NCBI GenBank assembly: GCA_051649305.1
Contig: JBOFGV010000098.1
Location: 27,422-91,421 of the forward strand
DNA: 64,000 nucleotides
From: JADCCX01 sp051649305
Lineage (GTDB): Bacteria; Pseudomonadota; Alphaproteobacteria; Rhizobiales; Beijerinckiaceae
Reading direction: 5' to 3'
This document shows, one piece after another, positions 1 to 8,299 of this stretch. A model generated the notes under the pieces. It did not search any database. It saw only the letters and a list, made by a program, of their open reading frames with translations, and was not told where the DNA came from. The translations under genes and the position numbers were made by a program. Position 1 is the stretch's first letter; each line of letters opens with the position of its first letter.

Positions 1-1
1 G

Positions 2-643
2 CGTGTCTCGGCTCCCACATCCTTCGGGCGCATGCACCTTGCACCGCATCTCGTGGATTTCCTCAAGCAGTATCCCGATATCACGGTGGATCTGTCACTG
101 TCGGATCAGTTCGTGGATATCGTGGCGGAAGGCTTTGATCTCGCCATTCGCATCGCCGATCTGGCTGATTCAAGCCTTGTTGCCCGCAAGCTTGCGCCTA
201 ACCATCGCGTGTTATGCGCCACACCGGACTATCTTGCGACGCACGGCGAGCCTGTAACCCTTGCTGATCTTTCAAGCCATAAGTTGCTTGTTCACAACGT
301 GGATTTCTGGCGTCTGGAAAATGCCGGAGGCGTTTCAACAGTCAAGGTGGAAAGCGCCATCCGCACCAATTCCAGCGAGGTTATCCGCGAGGCGGTGCTG
401 GCCGGTGTGGGAATCGCATTGCGTTCCACATGGGATGTAGGGCCAGAAATCGACAGCGGAAAATTGCGGATTGTCCTGCCGGATTGGCATGCCTCGGCGC
501 GGGTGGCGGTTTATGCCGTTTATCCCTCACGCCGCCATCTCGCCCACAAGGTGCGGGTCTTCATGGATTTTCTCAACGGGCGGTTTGGACAACCACCCTA
601 TTGGGACAAGGGATTGAGCCTTGGCTCAACCCCCAAGAGCTGA
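2..643 (+). CDS. LysR-family transcriptional regulator, C-terminal fragment
   Basis: Open at the left window edge, so the N-terminal winged helix-turn-helix is missing. The 213 visible residues are the effector-binding domain of a LysR regulator of the type that starts RVSAP(T/S)SFGR and continues with the typical pattern of a target 'FLKQYPDI.V.L.LSDQFVDIV..GFDLAIRI'. This subgroup often controls an adjacent oxidoreductase or exporter gene, but its target is outside the window. The stop lies 2 nt from the stop of the convergent bioY gene. The regulated function cannot be assigned. Confidence 0.9.
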   Translation, partial: RVSAPTSFGRMHLAPHLVDFLKQYPDITVDLSLSDQFVDIVAEGFDLAIRIADLADSSLVARKLAPNHRVLCATPDYLATHGEPVTLADLSSHKLLVHNVDFWRLENAGGVSTVKVESAIRTNSSEVIREAVLAGVGIALRSTWDVGPEIDSGKLRIVLPDWHASARVAVYAVYPSRRHLAHKVRVFMDFLNGRFGQPPYWDKGLSLGSTPKS

Positions 644-645
644 AT

Positions 646-1266
646 TCAGCGGGCTGTTTTGCGATCAAACACAGCCACAAGCATCACGGCAATGCCTGTC
701 TTCAACAGGTCACCCAGCATGAAGTTCTGAATGACGGTCCATGCGCGAGCAGCACCTGCGCCGGTTGCGCCGCTGGCCAGCGAGGCGAAGAAGCCAAGCC
801 AGATGTAGCCGAGCGTAAACACAGCAGCCTGCGCCAGCAGCATGGCGCCTGCCAGCTTGAGGATTGACTGGCCAGCGCCCTTTTCAACGGCATAGCCAAC
901 GATGCCAGCCGAGAGAATGAAGCCCATCAGGAAGCCCGCTGTTGGCCCCATGAAGTAAAGCGGGCCAGCCACTGCCGGAGGTGTGTTGGCAAACACCGGT
1001 GCGCCGAAGAAGCCCTGCGCCAGATAAAGCACCACAGTGATCATGCCCAGACGCCAGCCATAGGCAGCGCCAATCAGCAGCACAGCAAGGGTCTGCAATG
1101 TCATGGGAACCGGATAGAAAGGCACGCTGACCTTGGCGGAAAGCGTCAGCAGCGCAACGCCCAGAATGGCCAGTACACCATGGCGCAGAAGGCTGCTCTG
1201 GCCTTCAGTTGCCCAGATGCGGTTGATCAGAGGTCCGGTGGTTTGCGACACTGCTACGCTTGTCAT
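646..1266 (-). CDS. bioY: Biotin transporter BioY (ECF S-component)
   Basis: A 206-residue hydrophobic protein with about six membrane segments and the BioY core around 'KVSVPFYPVPMTLQTLAVLLIG'. BioY is the membrane substrate-binding component for biotin uptake. It can work with BioMN or shared ECF ATPases, and solo BioY proteins are known to transport. No bioM or bioN is adjacent. The ATG at 1266 was chosen over an upstream in-frame start at 1356 because a purine-rich site (AAAGGG) precedes it and the family normally begins shortly before the first helix. I did not see a clear BioR box upstream. Confidence 0.92.
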   Translation of the reverse strand: MTSVAVSQTTGPLINRIWATEGQSSLLRHGVLAILGVALLTLSAKVSVPFYPVPMTLQTLAVLLIGAAYGWRLGMITVVLYLAQGFFGAPVFANTPPAVAGPLYFMGPTAGFLMGFILSAGIVGYAVEKGAGQSILKLAGAMLLAQAAVFTLGYIWLGFFASLASGATGAGAARAWTVIQNFMLGDLLKTGIAVMLVAVFDRKTAR

Positions 1267-1367
1267 CAGTTGCCCTTTCGCCGACACTGCGGCTGGTTCA
1301 ATTTCTCTTCGTATAGAGCCTGCTTTATCGCGGCTCAAGAGCGACGTCGGCAACATCCCATGGTTTC

Positions 1368-2384
1368 ATGAAAGCATCTGAGCTTCTGCATCCCCGGCCA
1401 GAGGGCCTGTGGTGCCCGCCGGGCGGGTTCTATATCGATCCCGTGCGGCCGGTGGAGCGGGCGCTGATCACCCATGGCCATGCCGACCATGCACGTATTG
1501 GCCACGCTCATGTGCTGGCCACGCGCGAGACATTGGCCATCATGGCGGTGCGCTACGGCGAAAACTTCTGCGGTCAGTCTCAGGTGGCTGTGCTGGGAGA
1601 AAAGCACACAATCGGCGATGTGACGGTCACGTTCCACCCAGCCGGGCATGTGCTTGGTTCGGCGCAGATTGCTGTGGAAGCTGGCGGCCTGCGCATTGTC
1701 GTCTCGGGCGATTACAAGCGTGCGCCTGATCCGACTTGTCTGCCGTTTAGACCCGTGCGCTGCGATGTGTTTGTTTCAGAAGCGACCTTCGGCCTGCCGG
1801 TCTTTCGCCATCCGCCGACACATCAGGAGGTCGACAAGCTTCTGCGCTCCTGCTCGCTTTTCCCGGAGCGGGCGCATCTCGTGGGCGCCTATGCGCTGGG
1901 CAAGGCGCAGCGGATAGTGAAACTGATTCGCATGGCGGGCTATGACCGCCCCATCTATCTCCACGGTGCGATGGAAAAACTCATGGCGCTCTATCAGGCG
2001 GAGGGCATTGATCTGGGCGAGTTGCGCACGGTGCGGGCAGGGGACCGCGCCCACCTGAAGGGCGAGGTCATCCTCTGCCCGCCGGGCTCCCTGAGCGATC
2101 TCTGGTCCCGCAAGTTCCCAGATCCTGTCACGGCCTTTGCTTCGGGCTGGATGCAGACCCGCGCCCGCGCCCGCCAGCGTGGTGTGGAACTGCCGATGAT
2201 TGTATCAGACCATGCAGATTGGCCGGACCTTTGCCGTACGATCACGGAAACCGGCTGTTCCGAGCTCTGGGTCACGCACGGGCAGGAAGATGCGCTGGTG
2301 CACTGGGCGCAGCTGCAGGGCATACGGGCAAAGCCGCTCAATCTCGTTGGTTATGGCGATGACGGTGAGGCGGAGCCGGCATGA
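1368..2384 (+). CDS. Ligase-associated DNA 3'-exonuclease (metallo-beta-lactamase fold)
   Basis: A 338-residue protein of the beta-CASP/metallo-beta-lactamase group often mis-annotated as an mRNA 3'-end processing factor. The metal-binding HGHADH motif is at residues 36-41, the later metal ligand is in 'VVSGDYKRAPDP', and a further His is in 'SDHADWPDL'. In bacteria this nuclease is encoded with an ATP-dependent DNA ligase, sometimes also with a Lhr-type helicase and a phosphoesterase, and is thought to act in DNA repair. It overlaps the ligase gene by 4 nt (ATGA). The helicase and phosphoesterase are not in this window. Confidence 0.9.
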   Translation: MKASELLHPRPEGLWCPPGGFYIDPVRPVERALITHGHADHARIGHAHVLATRETLAIMAVRYGENFCGQSQVAVLGEKHTIGDVTVTFHPAGHVLGSAQIAVEAGGLRIVVSGDYKRAPDPTCLPFRPVRCDVFVSEATFGLPVFRHPPTHQEVDKLLRSCSLFPERAHLVGAYALGKAQRIVKLIRMAGYDRPIYLHGAMEKLMALYQAEGIDLGELRTVRAGDRAHLKGEVILCPPGSLSDLWSRKFPDPVTAFASGWMQTRARARQRGVELPMIVSDHADWPDLCRTITETGCSELWVTHGQEDALVHWAQLQGIRAKPLNLVGYGDDGEAEPA

Positions 2385-4024
2385 ACAGCTTTGCCGCCCT
2401 TCTCGATCAACTCGCCTATGAGCCGCGCCGGAATGCGAAGATTGCGCTGATCGCGGCATACTTTCGCCAGACACCGGACCCGGAGCGCGGCTATGCGCTG
2501 GCAGCGCTCACCGGTGGTCTGGTGTTTCCGCTGGCAAAGGCGGGTCTCATTCGCCAGCTGATCGCCGAGCGCACGGACCCTGTGCTGTTTGCGCTGTCCT
2601 ATGACTACGTGGGTGATCTTTCTGAAACCGTGGCGCTGCTCTGGCCCACCACGGACAAAGCGACCAACGGACCGCCACCGCCGACGCTTTCAGATGTTGT
2701 CACAACGCTGGCCAGTGCCCACAAGTCCGCCCTTCCGGGGCATCTCACGCAGTGGCTGGACGATCTGGATGAAACCGGGCGCTGGGCCTTGCTGAAATTG
2801 ATAACGGGCGGCCTTCGCATCGGTGTTTCTGCGCGTCTTGCCAAGACGGCGGTGGCAGCGCTTGGGGCCCTTGTACCTGATGATATCGAGCAGGTCTGGC
2901 ATGGCCTGATGCCGCCCTACATGGCGCTCTTTCTCTGGGCTGAAGGGCATGGCCCAAAGCCAGCAAGTGATGATCCCGTTCCTTTTCGCCCAGTCATGCT
3001 GGCGCATGCGCTGGAAGAGGCAGATTTTGCCAAATGGGATGCTGCTGATTTCATGGCGGAATGGAAGTGGGATGGCATCCGCATTCAGGCCTCAGCGGGC
3101 AGAGGGGAGGATGGCAAACGCCAGCTCCGGCTCTACTCCCGCACCGGCGAGGATCTCTCAGCCGCCTTTCCTGATCTTGCCGATGTGTTGCCGTTCGATG
3201 GTACGGTTGACGGCGAATTGCTGGTAATGCGCGAGGGCCGCGTGCAGAGTTTCAACGTTCTGCAACAGCGGCTCAACCGCAAACAGGTTTCTGCCAAACT
3301 GATTGCAGAGTTCCCCGCCCATATCCGCGTTTATGACCTGTTGGTGGATGGAACGGAGGATATCCGCGCGTTGCCATTCGAGGCGCGCAGGAAACGGCTG
3401 GAAGCAAGGCTCCCGAAGGCCACACCGCGTCTTGATTTGTCGCCTCTCATCGTCTTTGCGAGTTGGAAAGAACTGACCACGATGCGGTCTGATCCCGCTC
3501 TGGCAGGCGCAGGACCAGATGCAGAAGCCATTGAAGGCTGCATGCTCAAGCGGCGGGATAGTGCCTATCTGCCGGGACGCCCCAAAGGCTTATGGTATAA
3601 ATGGAAGCGCGATCCTATGCTGGTGGATGCGGTGCTGATGTATGCGCAACGGGGCCACGGCAAGCGCTCGTCATTTTATTCGGACTTCACCTTTGGCGTC
3701 TGGCGCAAAGGCCCGGAAGGCGAGGTTCTGGTGCCTGTCGGTAAAGCCTATTTTGGCTTCACTGATGAAGAACTGGTGCAGCTTGACCGCTATGTCCGCA
3801 AGCACACCAATGACCGCCACGGCCCTGTGCGTGTCGTAACAGCCAATGCTGAATCCGGGCTCGTACTGGAGGTTGCTTTTGAGGGAATCAACCGCTCAAC
3901 CCGCCATAAATCAGGCGTTGCCATGCGTTTCCCGCGCATTTCCCGCATCAGATGGGACAAGCCCTCGCGCGAGGCTGACGTTCTCGATGTACTGGAAAAA
4001 TTAATATCTGAGCCCATACTTTAA
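2381..4024 (+). CDS. ATP-dependent DNA ligase (ligase-exonuclease operon type)
   Basis: A 547-residue ATP-dependent ligase. Residues 1 to about 200 form the helical DNA-binding domain. The adenylation domain carries the nucleotidyl-lysine motif EWKWDG with Lys229, followed by 'DGELLVM' and 'EGCMLKRRDSAYLPGRPKGLWYKWK' motifs, and the OB domain occupies the C-terminus. It seals nicks with ATP, distinct from the essential NAD-dependent LigA. Translational coupling to the upstream exonuclease suggests the two products act on the same repair intermediate. It lacks the polymerase and nuclease domains of LigD, so it is the stand-alone LigB/LigC-like type. Confidence 0.92.
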   Translation: MNSFAALLDQLAYEPRRNAKIALIAAYFRQTPDPERGYALAALTGGLVFPLAKAGLIRQLIAERTDPVLFALSYDYVGDLSETVALLWPTTDKATNGPPPPTLSDVVTTLASAHKSALPGHLTQWLDDLDETGRWALLKLITGGLRIGVSARLAKTAVAALGALVPDDIEQVWHGLMPPYMALFLWAEGHGPKPASDDPVPFRPVMLAHALEEADFAKWDAADFMAEWKWDGIRIQASAGRGEDGKRQLRLYSRTGEDLSAAFPDLADVLPFDGTVDGELLVMREGRVQSFNVLQQRLNRKQVSAKLIAEFPAHIRVYDLLVDGTEDIRALPFEARRKRLEARLPKATPRLDLSPLIVFASWKELTTMRSDPALAGAGPDAEAIEGCMLKRRDSAYLPGRPKGLWYKWKRDPMLVDAVLMYAQRGHGKRSSFYSDFTFGVWRKGPEGEVLVPVGKAYFGFTDEELVQLDRYVRKHTNDRHGPVRVVTANAESGLVLEVAFEGINRSTRHKSGVAMRFPRISRIRWDKPSREADVLDVLEKLISEPIL

Positions 4025-4168
4025 ACAAAAGCGTGCTCTATTTATCGTCCTGTCCTGTAGCCAGATAAGTAAAAACCGAATTGCTGCACTGCGCAATCGA
4101 ACTTCTTGGACAGGCCGCAGGAGTTATGTCAGCTTTGATGAGTCGATCTTGACCAAGGAGGTAAACCT

Positions 4169-4357
4169 ATGTCCCTCGAAACGCATCTTGTCGAACTGGA
4201 GCGCAAGCACCGCATGCTGGATCAGGAAATATCGCAGGAACAACAGCACGCCCAGTCCAATAAAGAGAAAGTAGCCAGTCTCAAGCGTCGCAAGTTGCAA
4301 CTCAAGGATACGATCACGAAACTCCGACACGAACTGGTCCAGAAGACCGTTCACTAG
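4169..4357 (+). CDS. YdcH-like DUF465 small coiled-coil protein
   Basis: A 62-residue, highly charged, helical protein that reads 'HLVELERKHRMLDQEI...LKRRKLQLKDTITKLRHEL', the usual layout of the DUF465/YdcH family. It has a near-perfect ribosome binding site (AAGGAGGT, 4169 start) and a strong terminator right after the stop, so it is probably abundant and monocistronic. The function of the family is not known. A 76-residue reading frame on the opposite strand here is a shadow. Confidence 0.85.
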   Translation: MSLETHLVELERKHRMLDQEISQEQQHAQSNKEKVASLKRRKLQLKDTITKLRHELVQKTVH

Positions 4358-4384
4358 GGTCCGACAGAATTCAGATTTTAAAAG

Positions 4385-4413
4385 GCGCGGGACGTGAGTT
4401 CCGCGCTTTTTTT
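4385..4413. terminator. Rho-independent terminator (probably bidirectional)
   Basis: An 8-bp stem (GCGCGGGA / TTCCGCGC, with one G-T pair) and a 6-nt loop, followed on the plus strand by seven T. It ends the YdcH-like gene. On the minus strand the same stem is followed by TTTT after two bases, so it may also serve the convergent gene that stops at 4415. Confidence 0.85.
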
Positions 4414-4414
4414 G

Positions 4415-5230
4415 TCAGCTGCTGCCACAACCCGAACTGCCGCATCCTGATCCTCCTGAATTGGCGCAGCCTGATCCTCCGGAGCTAGCGTAGGGGCTGC
4501 AGCCTGAGCCATCTTTCTTTTTCGCAGGGTCATCATGCTTTGCTGATTGCTTTCTTTTGAGCATTCGGCGGAAAAGGACGGACAGCGGCCAAAGGAAAGC
4601 AACCGCGCTTGCGACGATGAAGAGCATAAGCAGGACATCTGGTCCGGACTCCTTGGCCGAGTCATTTGACCTTATGGACAACAGGATCAGGCTGGCAAAA
4701 GCCATAACGAAACCGCCTGCTACAGACAGTGCAATTCTGTCCAATTCAGAAGGCTTGGGAATCAGCCAATAGCTGTCTGGAACTATCTTCACAGCATGCA
4801 GGCGGGTATCGAAACGGCGCTCGACATCAGGCCAGATATCAGCCGGAGCAACTTCGTCGAACTCCCGCTGATAGGCTGCAAGTGTCCCAAGATAATTGTC
4901 GCTGTAGCGGGAGGCTTCGCTGTTGCCCCCTTTGGTTGGTCCATGATGCAGCGGGCGCTGCAGCACCGTTTTGCACAGGACATCCCAATAGGAGTGCGTG
5001 TAGACGAGATGCAGATGCCAAGCCTGATCAACGGCATCGGAGGGCGTTACTTGGTGCTCCGCCACGCATGCAAGATACAGGAAACGTTTGTATTCTTCGA
5101 TTGTATGTAACGTGAATCTCTTGTCCCAGCTGTTTTCACGCGCAAGACGATCCGAAAACATCAAATCTGCGGAAGGATCATCAATCTGAAATGCATCGAT
5201 GCGCTTCCACAGCTCTGGGTCAGTCAGCAT
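4415..5230 (-). CDS. GRDP-like domain membrane protein with Gly/Ser/Cys-rich tail
   Basis: A 271-residue protein. Residues 1-165 resemble the glycine-rich-domain-protein-like fold, with 'PSDAVDQAWHLHLVYTHSYW' as its most recognisable motif. Two membrane segments follow (about residues 167-187 and 199-218), then a basic stretch. The C-terminal 30 residues are a low-complexity tail built from repeats such as GGSGC and SSGCGSS. TIGR04222-type proteins share this layout. The role is unknown. The repeated Cys could bind metal or be modified, but that is speculation. The start has GGAG 5 nt upstream. Base composition is somewhat more AT-rich than the neighbours. Confidence 0.7.
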   Translation of the reverse strand: MLTDPELWKRIDAFQIDDPSADLMFSDRLARENSWDKRFTLHTIEEYKRFLYLACVAEHQVTPSDAVDQAWHLHLVYTHSYWDVLCKTVLQRPLHHGPTKGGNSEASRYSDNYLGTLAAYQREFDEVAPADIWPDVERRFDTRLHAVKIVPDSYWLIPKPSELDRIALSVAGGFVMAFASLILLSIRSNDSAKESGPDVLLMLFIVASAVAFLWPLSVLFRRMLKRKQSAKHDDPAKKKDGSGCSPYASSGGSGCANSGGSGCGSSGCGSS

Positions 5231-5287
5231 TCACACTCCATCCATCGGCCATGCCAACAGTCGTATCAAGCGGAATGCTCTATGACG

Positions 5288-5944
5288 TTAATCAGCAATA
5301 GGGTCCGAGCTTCTTGTAACAGGGCGCTGGATAAAGCCAGGCATCTGGCCACCCGGTGCTGCGCCTGCAACAGGAGGGCGGCCGGCGCGGTCGAAGCCTT
5401 CAGGGCGTGGCGCGCGCTCATTGGGGTCGCGGCCAATTTTGCCCTGCATTGAGGCAAGATCAACGAATTCGTCAGCCTGACGGCGCAGATCATCCGCCAC
5501 CATGGGAGGCTGCGTTGTCACTGTCGAGATAACGGAAACGCGCACACCTTTGCGTTGAACGGCTTCCACAACAGACCTGAAATCACCGTCACCAGAGAAC
5601 AGGAACATCTGGTCGACATGGGGCGCGAGCTCCATGGCATCAACAGCCAGCTCGATGTCCATGTTGCCCTTGATCTTGCGGCGACCGGCAGCGTCAGTGA
5701 ACTCGCGCGCTGGCTTTGTAACGACGGTGTAGCCATTGTAGTCGAGCCAGTCGACCAGTGGGCGGATGGAGGAATATTCCTGATCCTCAACAAGCGCAGT
5801 GTAGTAAAACGCGCGCACGAGAAGCCCGCGGGACTGAAATTCTTTCAGAAGCTTGCGATAGTCGATGTCGAATCCAAGAGATTTAGACGTCGCGTAAAGG
5901 TTGGCACCGTCGATAAAAACAGCAATTTTTTCTTGAGTTGGCAT
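5288..5944 (-). CDS. NYN domain (LabA/DUF88-like) putative ribonuclease
   Basis: A 218-residue protein. Residues 1-165 form an NYN/PIN-like domain: 'AVFIDGANLY' carries the first acidic residue, 'KGNMDIELAVDAM' the second, and 'FLFSGDGDFRSVVEAV' the last acidic cluster. NYN proteins are predicted metal-dependent RNases. The C-terminal 55 residues are Pro/Gly/Arg-rich and look disordered. The gene is divergent from rpoZ, an arrangement common in Rhizobiales. The start has a GGAG site 7 nt upstream. Confidence 0.85.
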   Translation of the reverse strand: MPTQEKIAVFIDGANLYATSKSLGFDIDYRKLLKEFQSRGLLVRAFYYTALVEDQEYSSIRPLVDWLDYNGYTVVTKPAREFTDAAGRRKIKGNMDIELAVDAMELAPHVDQMFLFSGDGDFRSVVEAVQRKGVRVSVISTVTTQPPMVADDLRRQADEFVDLASMQGKIGRDPNERAPRPEGFDRAGRPPVAGAAPGGQMPGFIQRPVTRSSDPIAD

Positions 5945-6266
5945 TCAATGTCTCCAGTATGCTCTTGTTAAATTTGCAAATCCGCAATTTATTTTCGGCG
6001 ACCAAATCGGTTTGGCCATATTTTAGATCACAGTCAAGCGCATTTCTGCAAAGGCTGCTGTCCTTTTCACGGAATTGCGACGCTTTATCGCAATCAAGCC
6101 GCAAAAAATGTATTTTACCACAATGTGTCGAATGTGCGTCGCGGGCGGTTTTTTGTCTATAGAGAATCGCAATTTTGAGGAGGCACCTCATTGTTTCTTG
6201 CATTTATGGCCAGTCTGGATTAGCAGCCTTTCATTCAGGCCAATTTGTCCATAAAGGAGCCGCCCC
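5945..6266. other. Divergent intergenic region, NYN gene / rpoZ
   Basis: 322 nt without a gene. It is AT-rich and must hold the promoters of both flanking genes. A perfect 7-bp inverted repeat (ATTGCGA at 6074-6080, TCGCAAT at 6088-6094, 7-nt spacer) lies in the middle and could be a regulator site. I could not pick convincing -35/-10 boxes for either gene. Confidence 0.4.
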
Positions 6267-6683
6267 ATGGCGCGCGTCACCGTTGAAGATTGCATCGACA
6301 AGGTCGATAACCGTTTTGAGCTTGTTCTGCTGGCTTCGCATCGCGCCCGCATGATCGCTTCTGGTTCGGCCCTGACGATTGATCGCGACCGCGATAAAAA
6401 TCCGGTTGTTGCCCTTCGCGAGATTGCCGATGAAACAATCCAGCCGGAAGATCTCAAGGAAGAGTTCATTCACTCCCTGCAGAAGCAGGTTGAAGTGGAC
6501 GAGCCAGAGGCAGAAGCTGTGCCGATGATTGCAGCGGCTTCCAACCGCACCCAGATCAATCAGGTTGATGACAGCAATGTCTCGTTCGACCGCATGTCGG
6601 AAGAAGAGCTGCTGCGCGGTTTGGATGGACTGGTAGCTCCCCCGCCTTCATCGAATTCATCGGATGACGACAGCGACGATTGA
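6267..6683 (+). CDS. rpoZ: RNA polymerase omega subunit
   Basis: A 138-residue protein that begins MARVTVEDCIDKVDNRFELVLLASHRAR, the classical omega signature. It helps fold and assemble the beta' subunit and, with ppGpp, takes part in the stringent response. The C-terminal 50 residues are acidic and low in complexity, as in other alphaproteobacterial omegas. A strong ribosome site (AAAGGAG) precedes the ATG. relA, which often follows rpoZ in this group, is not present here; a terminator closes the unit. Confidence 0.96.
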   Translation: MARVTVEDCIDKVDNRFELVLLASHRARMIASGSALTIDRDRDKNPVVALREIADETIQPEDLKEEFIHSLQKQVEVDEPEAEAVPMIAAASNRTQINQVDDSNVSFDRMSEEELLRGLDGLVAPPPSSNSSDDDSDD

Positions 6684-6705
6684 TTGGTTTTGCACATTTG
6701 ATTTG

Positions 6706-6732
6706 AAAAGCGGCTCATTGGGCCGCTTTTTT
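6706..6732 (+). terminator. Rho-independent terminator of rpoZ
   Basis: A perfect 9-bp stem (AAAAGCGGC / GCCGCTTTT) with a 7-nt loop, followed by further T residues, 22 nt after the rpoZ stop. Confidence 0.88.
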
Positions 6733-6770
6733 GTTGGCCATTGAGCGCGCGGTCTCAAGAGCCGGGCAAC

Positions 6771-6796
6771 AAAAAAGGCCAGCGTTAGCTGGCCTT
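6771..6796 (-). terminator. Rho-independent terminator of the L,D-transpeptidase gene
   Basis: A perfect 9-bp stem (AAGGCCAGC / GCTGGCCTT, GTTA loop). On the minus strand it continues into a run of T (complement of 6771-6776), placing it just after the stop of the gene that ends at 6821. Confidence 0.85.
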
Positions 6797-6820
6797 CTTG
6801 ATAAGTGATGACAGTGAAAT

Positions 6821-7408
6821 TCAGCGCTCGACAACGACCCGCGCGCCGACACGAACGCGACCGTAGAGATCAATCACGTCATCGTTGAGCATGCGGATGC
6901 AACCCGAAGACACGGCCTGACCGATGGTCTCTGGCTCGTTTGAGCCGTGGATGCGGTAAAGCGACGAACCGAGGTAAAGCGCACGTGCGCCCATGGGGTT
7001 CTCCGGGCCGCCTGGCATGAAGCGAGGCAGATCAGGACGGCGCTTCAGCATCTGGGCTGGTGGTGTCCAGGATGGCCATTCCTGCTTGCGGGTCACGGAC
7101 TTTGTGCCGCCCCACTCAAAACCTGGGCGGCCAACGCCGACGCCGTATTTCAGCGCCTTGCCATTATCGAGCACAAGATAAAGACGACGCTCTTTGGCGT
7201 TAACAACGATTGTGCCAGGGCGGTGCTTGCCGTTGTATGTCACTGTTTCGCGTGGAATGGGAGTTGCAGCAGCGCGTCCACCACCGGCGTTCGAAGGTAC
7301 GGCGTTGACGGTGCGGCCAGTCAGCGGGTCGAACAATGTGTTCGACGCCATCGTGGCAGAGGCAGACATCGCGAGCGATGCTACAGTAAGGGCGGCCAAA
7401 AGGCGCAT
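6821..7408 (-). CDS. L,D-transpeptidase (ErfK/YbiS/YcfS/YnhG family)
   Basis: A 195-residue exported enzyme. Residues 1-22 form a signal peptide. The YkuD catalytic domain spans about 63-194 and has the HGSN...SSGCIR signature with His154, Cys170 and Arg172. These enzymes make 3-3 cross-links in peptidoglycan or attach proteins to it. The length is at the small end of the family, with no extra LysM domain. AGGAG lies 7 nt before the ATG. It is a single gene with its own terminator. Confidence 0.92.
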   Translation of the reverse strand: MRLLAALTVASLAMSASATMASNTLFDPLTGRTVNAVPSNAGGGRAAATPIPRETVTYNGKHRPGTIVVNAKERRLYLVLDNGKALKYGVGVGRPGFEWGGTKSVTRKQEWPSWTPPAQMLKRRPDLPRFMPGGPENPMGARALYLGSSLYRIHGSNEPETIGQAVSSGCIRMLNDDVIDLYGRVRVGARVVVER

Positions 7409-7720
7409 AGTGAAACTCCTGCAGTACGGTTGGAACGGGATTTGCCCACAAACTCTTGAAGCGCTTTTGACATCGCTTTGTTAAAGCACTTTAAAGCCCC
7501 GGATTCCCTGATTTGGCAAGATGCCAGCGCAATCACGGTGCTGTGAGACGATCGACTGGCATCAGAGCGTGCCAAGAATGCAACAGTTGGTTGTGTGTTT
7601 CCCACCCTTCATGGGCAAGGTACCACTGGTTGAACCTGAAAGCGCGCCTATTCTGGATGGCCATGCGGGCATTTCTCGGGCAAACTCAAAGCCAGCCAAA
7701 ACAATCGGACGCATGCTCGT
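7409..7720. other. Intergenic region between the L,D-transpeptidase and DUF1285 genes
   Basis: 312 nt between divergent genes. Apart from the promoter proposed at 7467-7495 and the short palindrome GCTTT-GTT-AAAGC in its spacer, I see no gene, RNA or repeat. If that promoter drives the DUF1285 operon, the leader would be roughly 220 nt. Confidence 0.4.
7467..7495 (+). promoter_or_regulatory. Candidate sigma-70 promoter for the DUF1285-NUDIX operon
   Basis: A consensus -35 box TTGACA (7467-7472), a 17-nt spacer, and TTTAAA (7490-7495) matching TATAAT at 4 of 6 positions. The spacer contains the small palindrome GCTTTGTTAAAGC, which could be an operator. Confidence 0.5.
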
Positions 7721-8299
7721 ATGCCGGATATCCATTCCATCGCCGCTGTTGCATCAAAGGCCGGGAGCAAAGGTTTGCCGCCTGTGCATCTGTGGAATCC
7801 GCCTTTTTGCGGCGATATCGATATGCGCATCAAAAGCGATGGCGCGTGGTTCTATCAGGGAACACCCATCGGGCGTCCACAGATGGTAAAGCTGTTCTCC
7901 TCCATCTTGCGCAAGGATGCAGACCGCTATGTGCTGGTCACGCCAGTGGAAATGGTGGGCATAGAGGTGGAGGATGTGCCATTTCTGGCTGTTGAGATGA
8001 GATCGCAGACGACAGAGGCTGGACGCGTGCTGCGGTTTAGAACAAACGTCGAAGACTGGGTAACAGCATCAGCGGCCTGCCCCATGCGGTTTGAACCTGA
8101 AGCAGGCGGCGGGTTGAAACCCTATGTGCTGGTGCGCGGCGGGCTTTGGGCGAGACTCACGCGCAGCGTCTATCACGAGCTCGTGGCTTTGGCAGAACCA
8201 CGCGATATTGACGGCATCTCCATGCTTGGCGTTGTATCGGAAGGTGCTTTCTTTGCCATGGCAGCGATGAGCACACTTGGTTCGGATATCGAAGCATAA
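7721..8299 (+). CDS. DUF1285 domain-containing protein
   Basis: A 192-residue protein with the family hallmark 'GLPPVHLWNPPFCGDIDMRI' and 'G.WFYQGTPIGRP.MVKLFSSILR'. The function of DUF1285 is unknown. It forms an operon with the NUDIX and DUF6111 genes, overlapping the NUDIX start by 1 nt (TAATG). The family often precedes a CoA-pyrophosphatase-like NUDIX enzyme in Rhizobiales, so a link to nucleotide or CoA housekeeping is possible. The ribosome site is weak. Confidence 0.88.
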   Translation: MPDIHSIAAVASKAGSKGLPPVHLWNPPFCGDIDMRIKSDGAWFYQGTPIGRPQMVKLFSSILRKDADRYVLVTPVEMVGIEVEDVPFLAVEMRSQTTEAGRVLRFRTNVEDWVTASAACPMRFEPEAGGGLKPYVLVRGGLWARLTRSVYHELVALAEPRDIDGISMLGVVSEGAFFAMAAMSTLGSDIEA

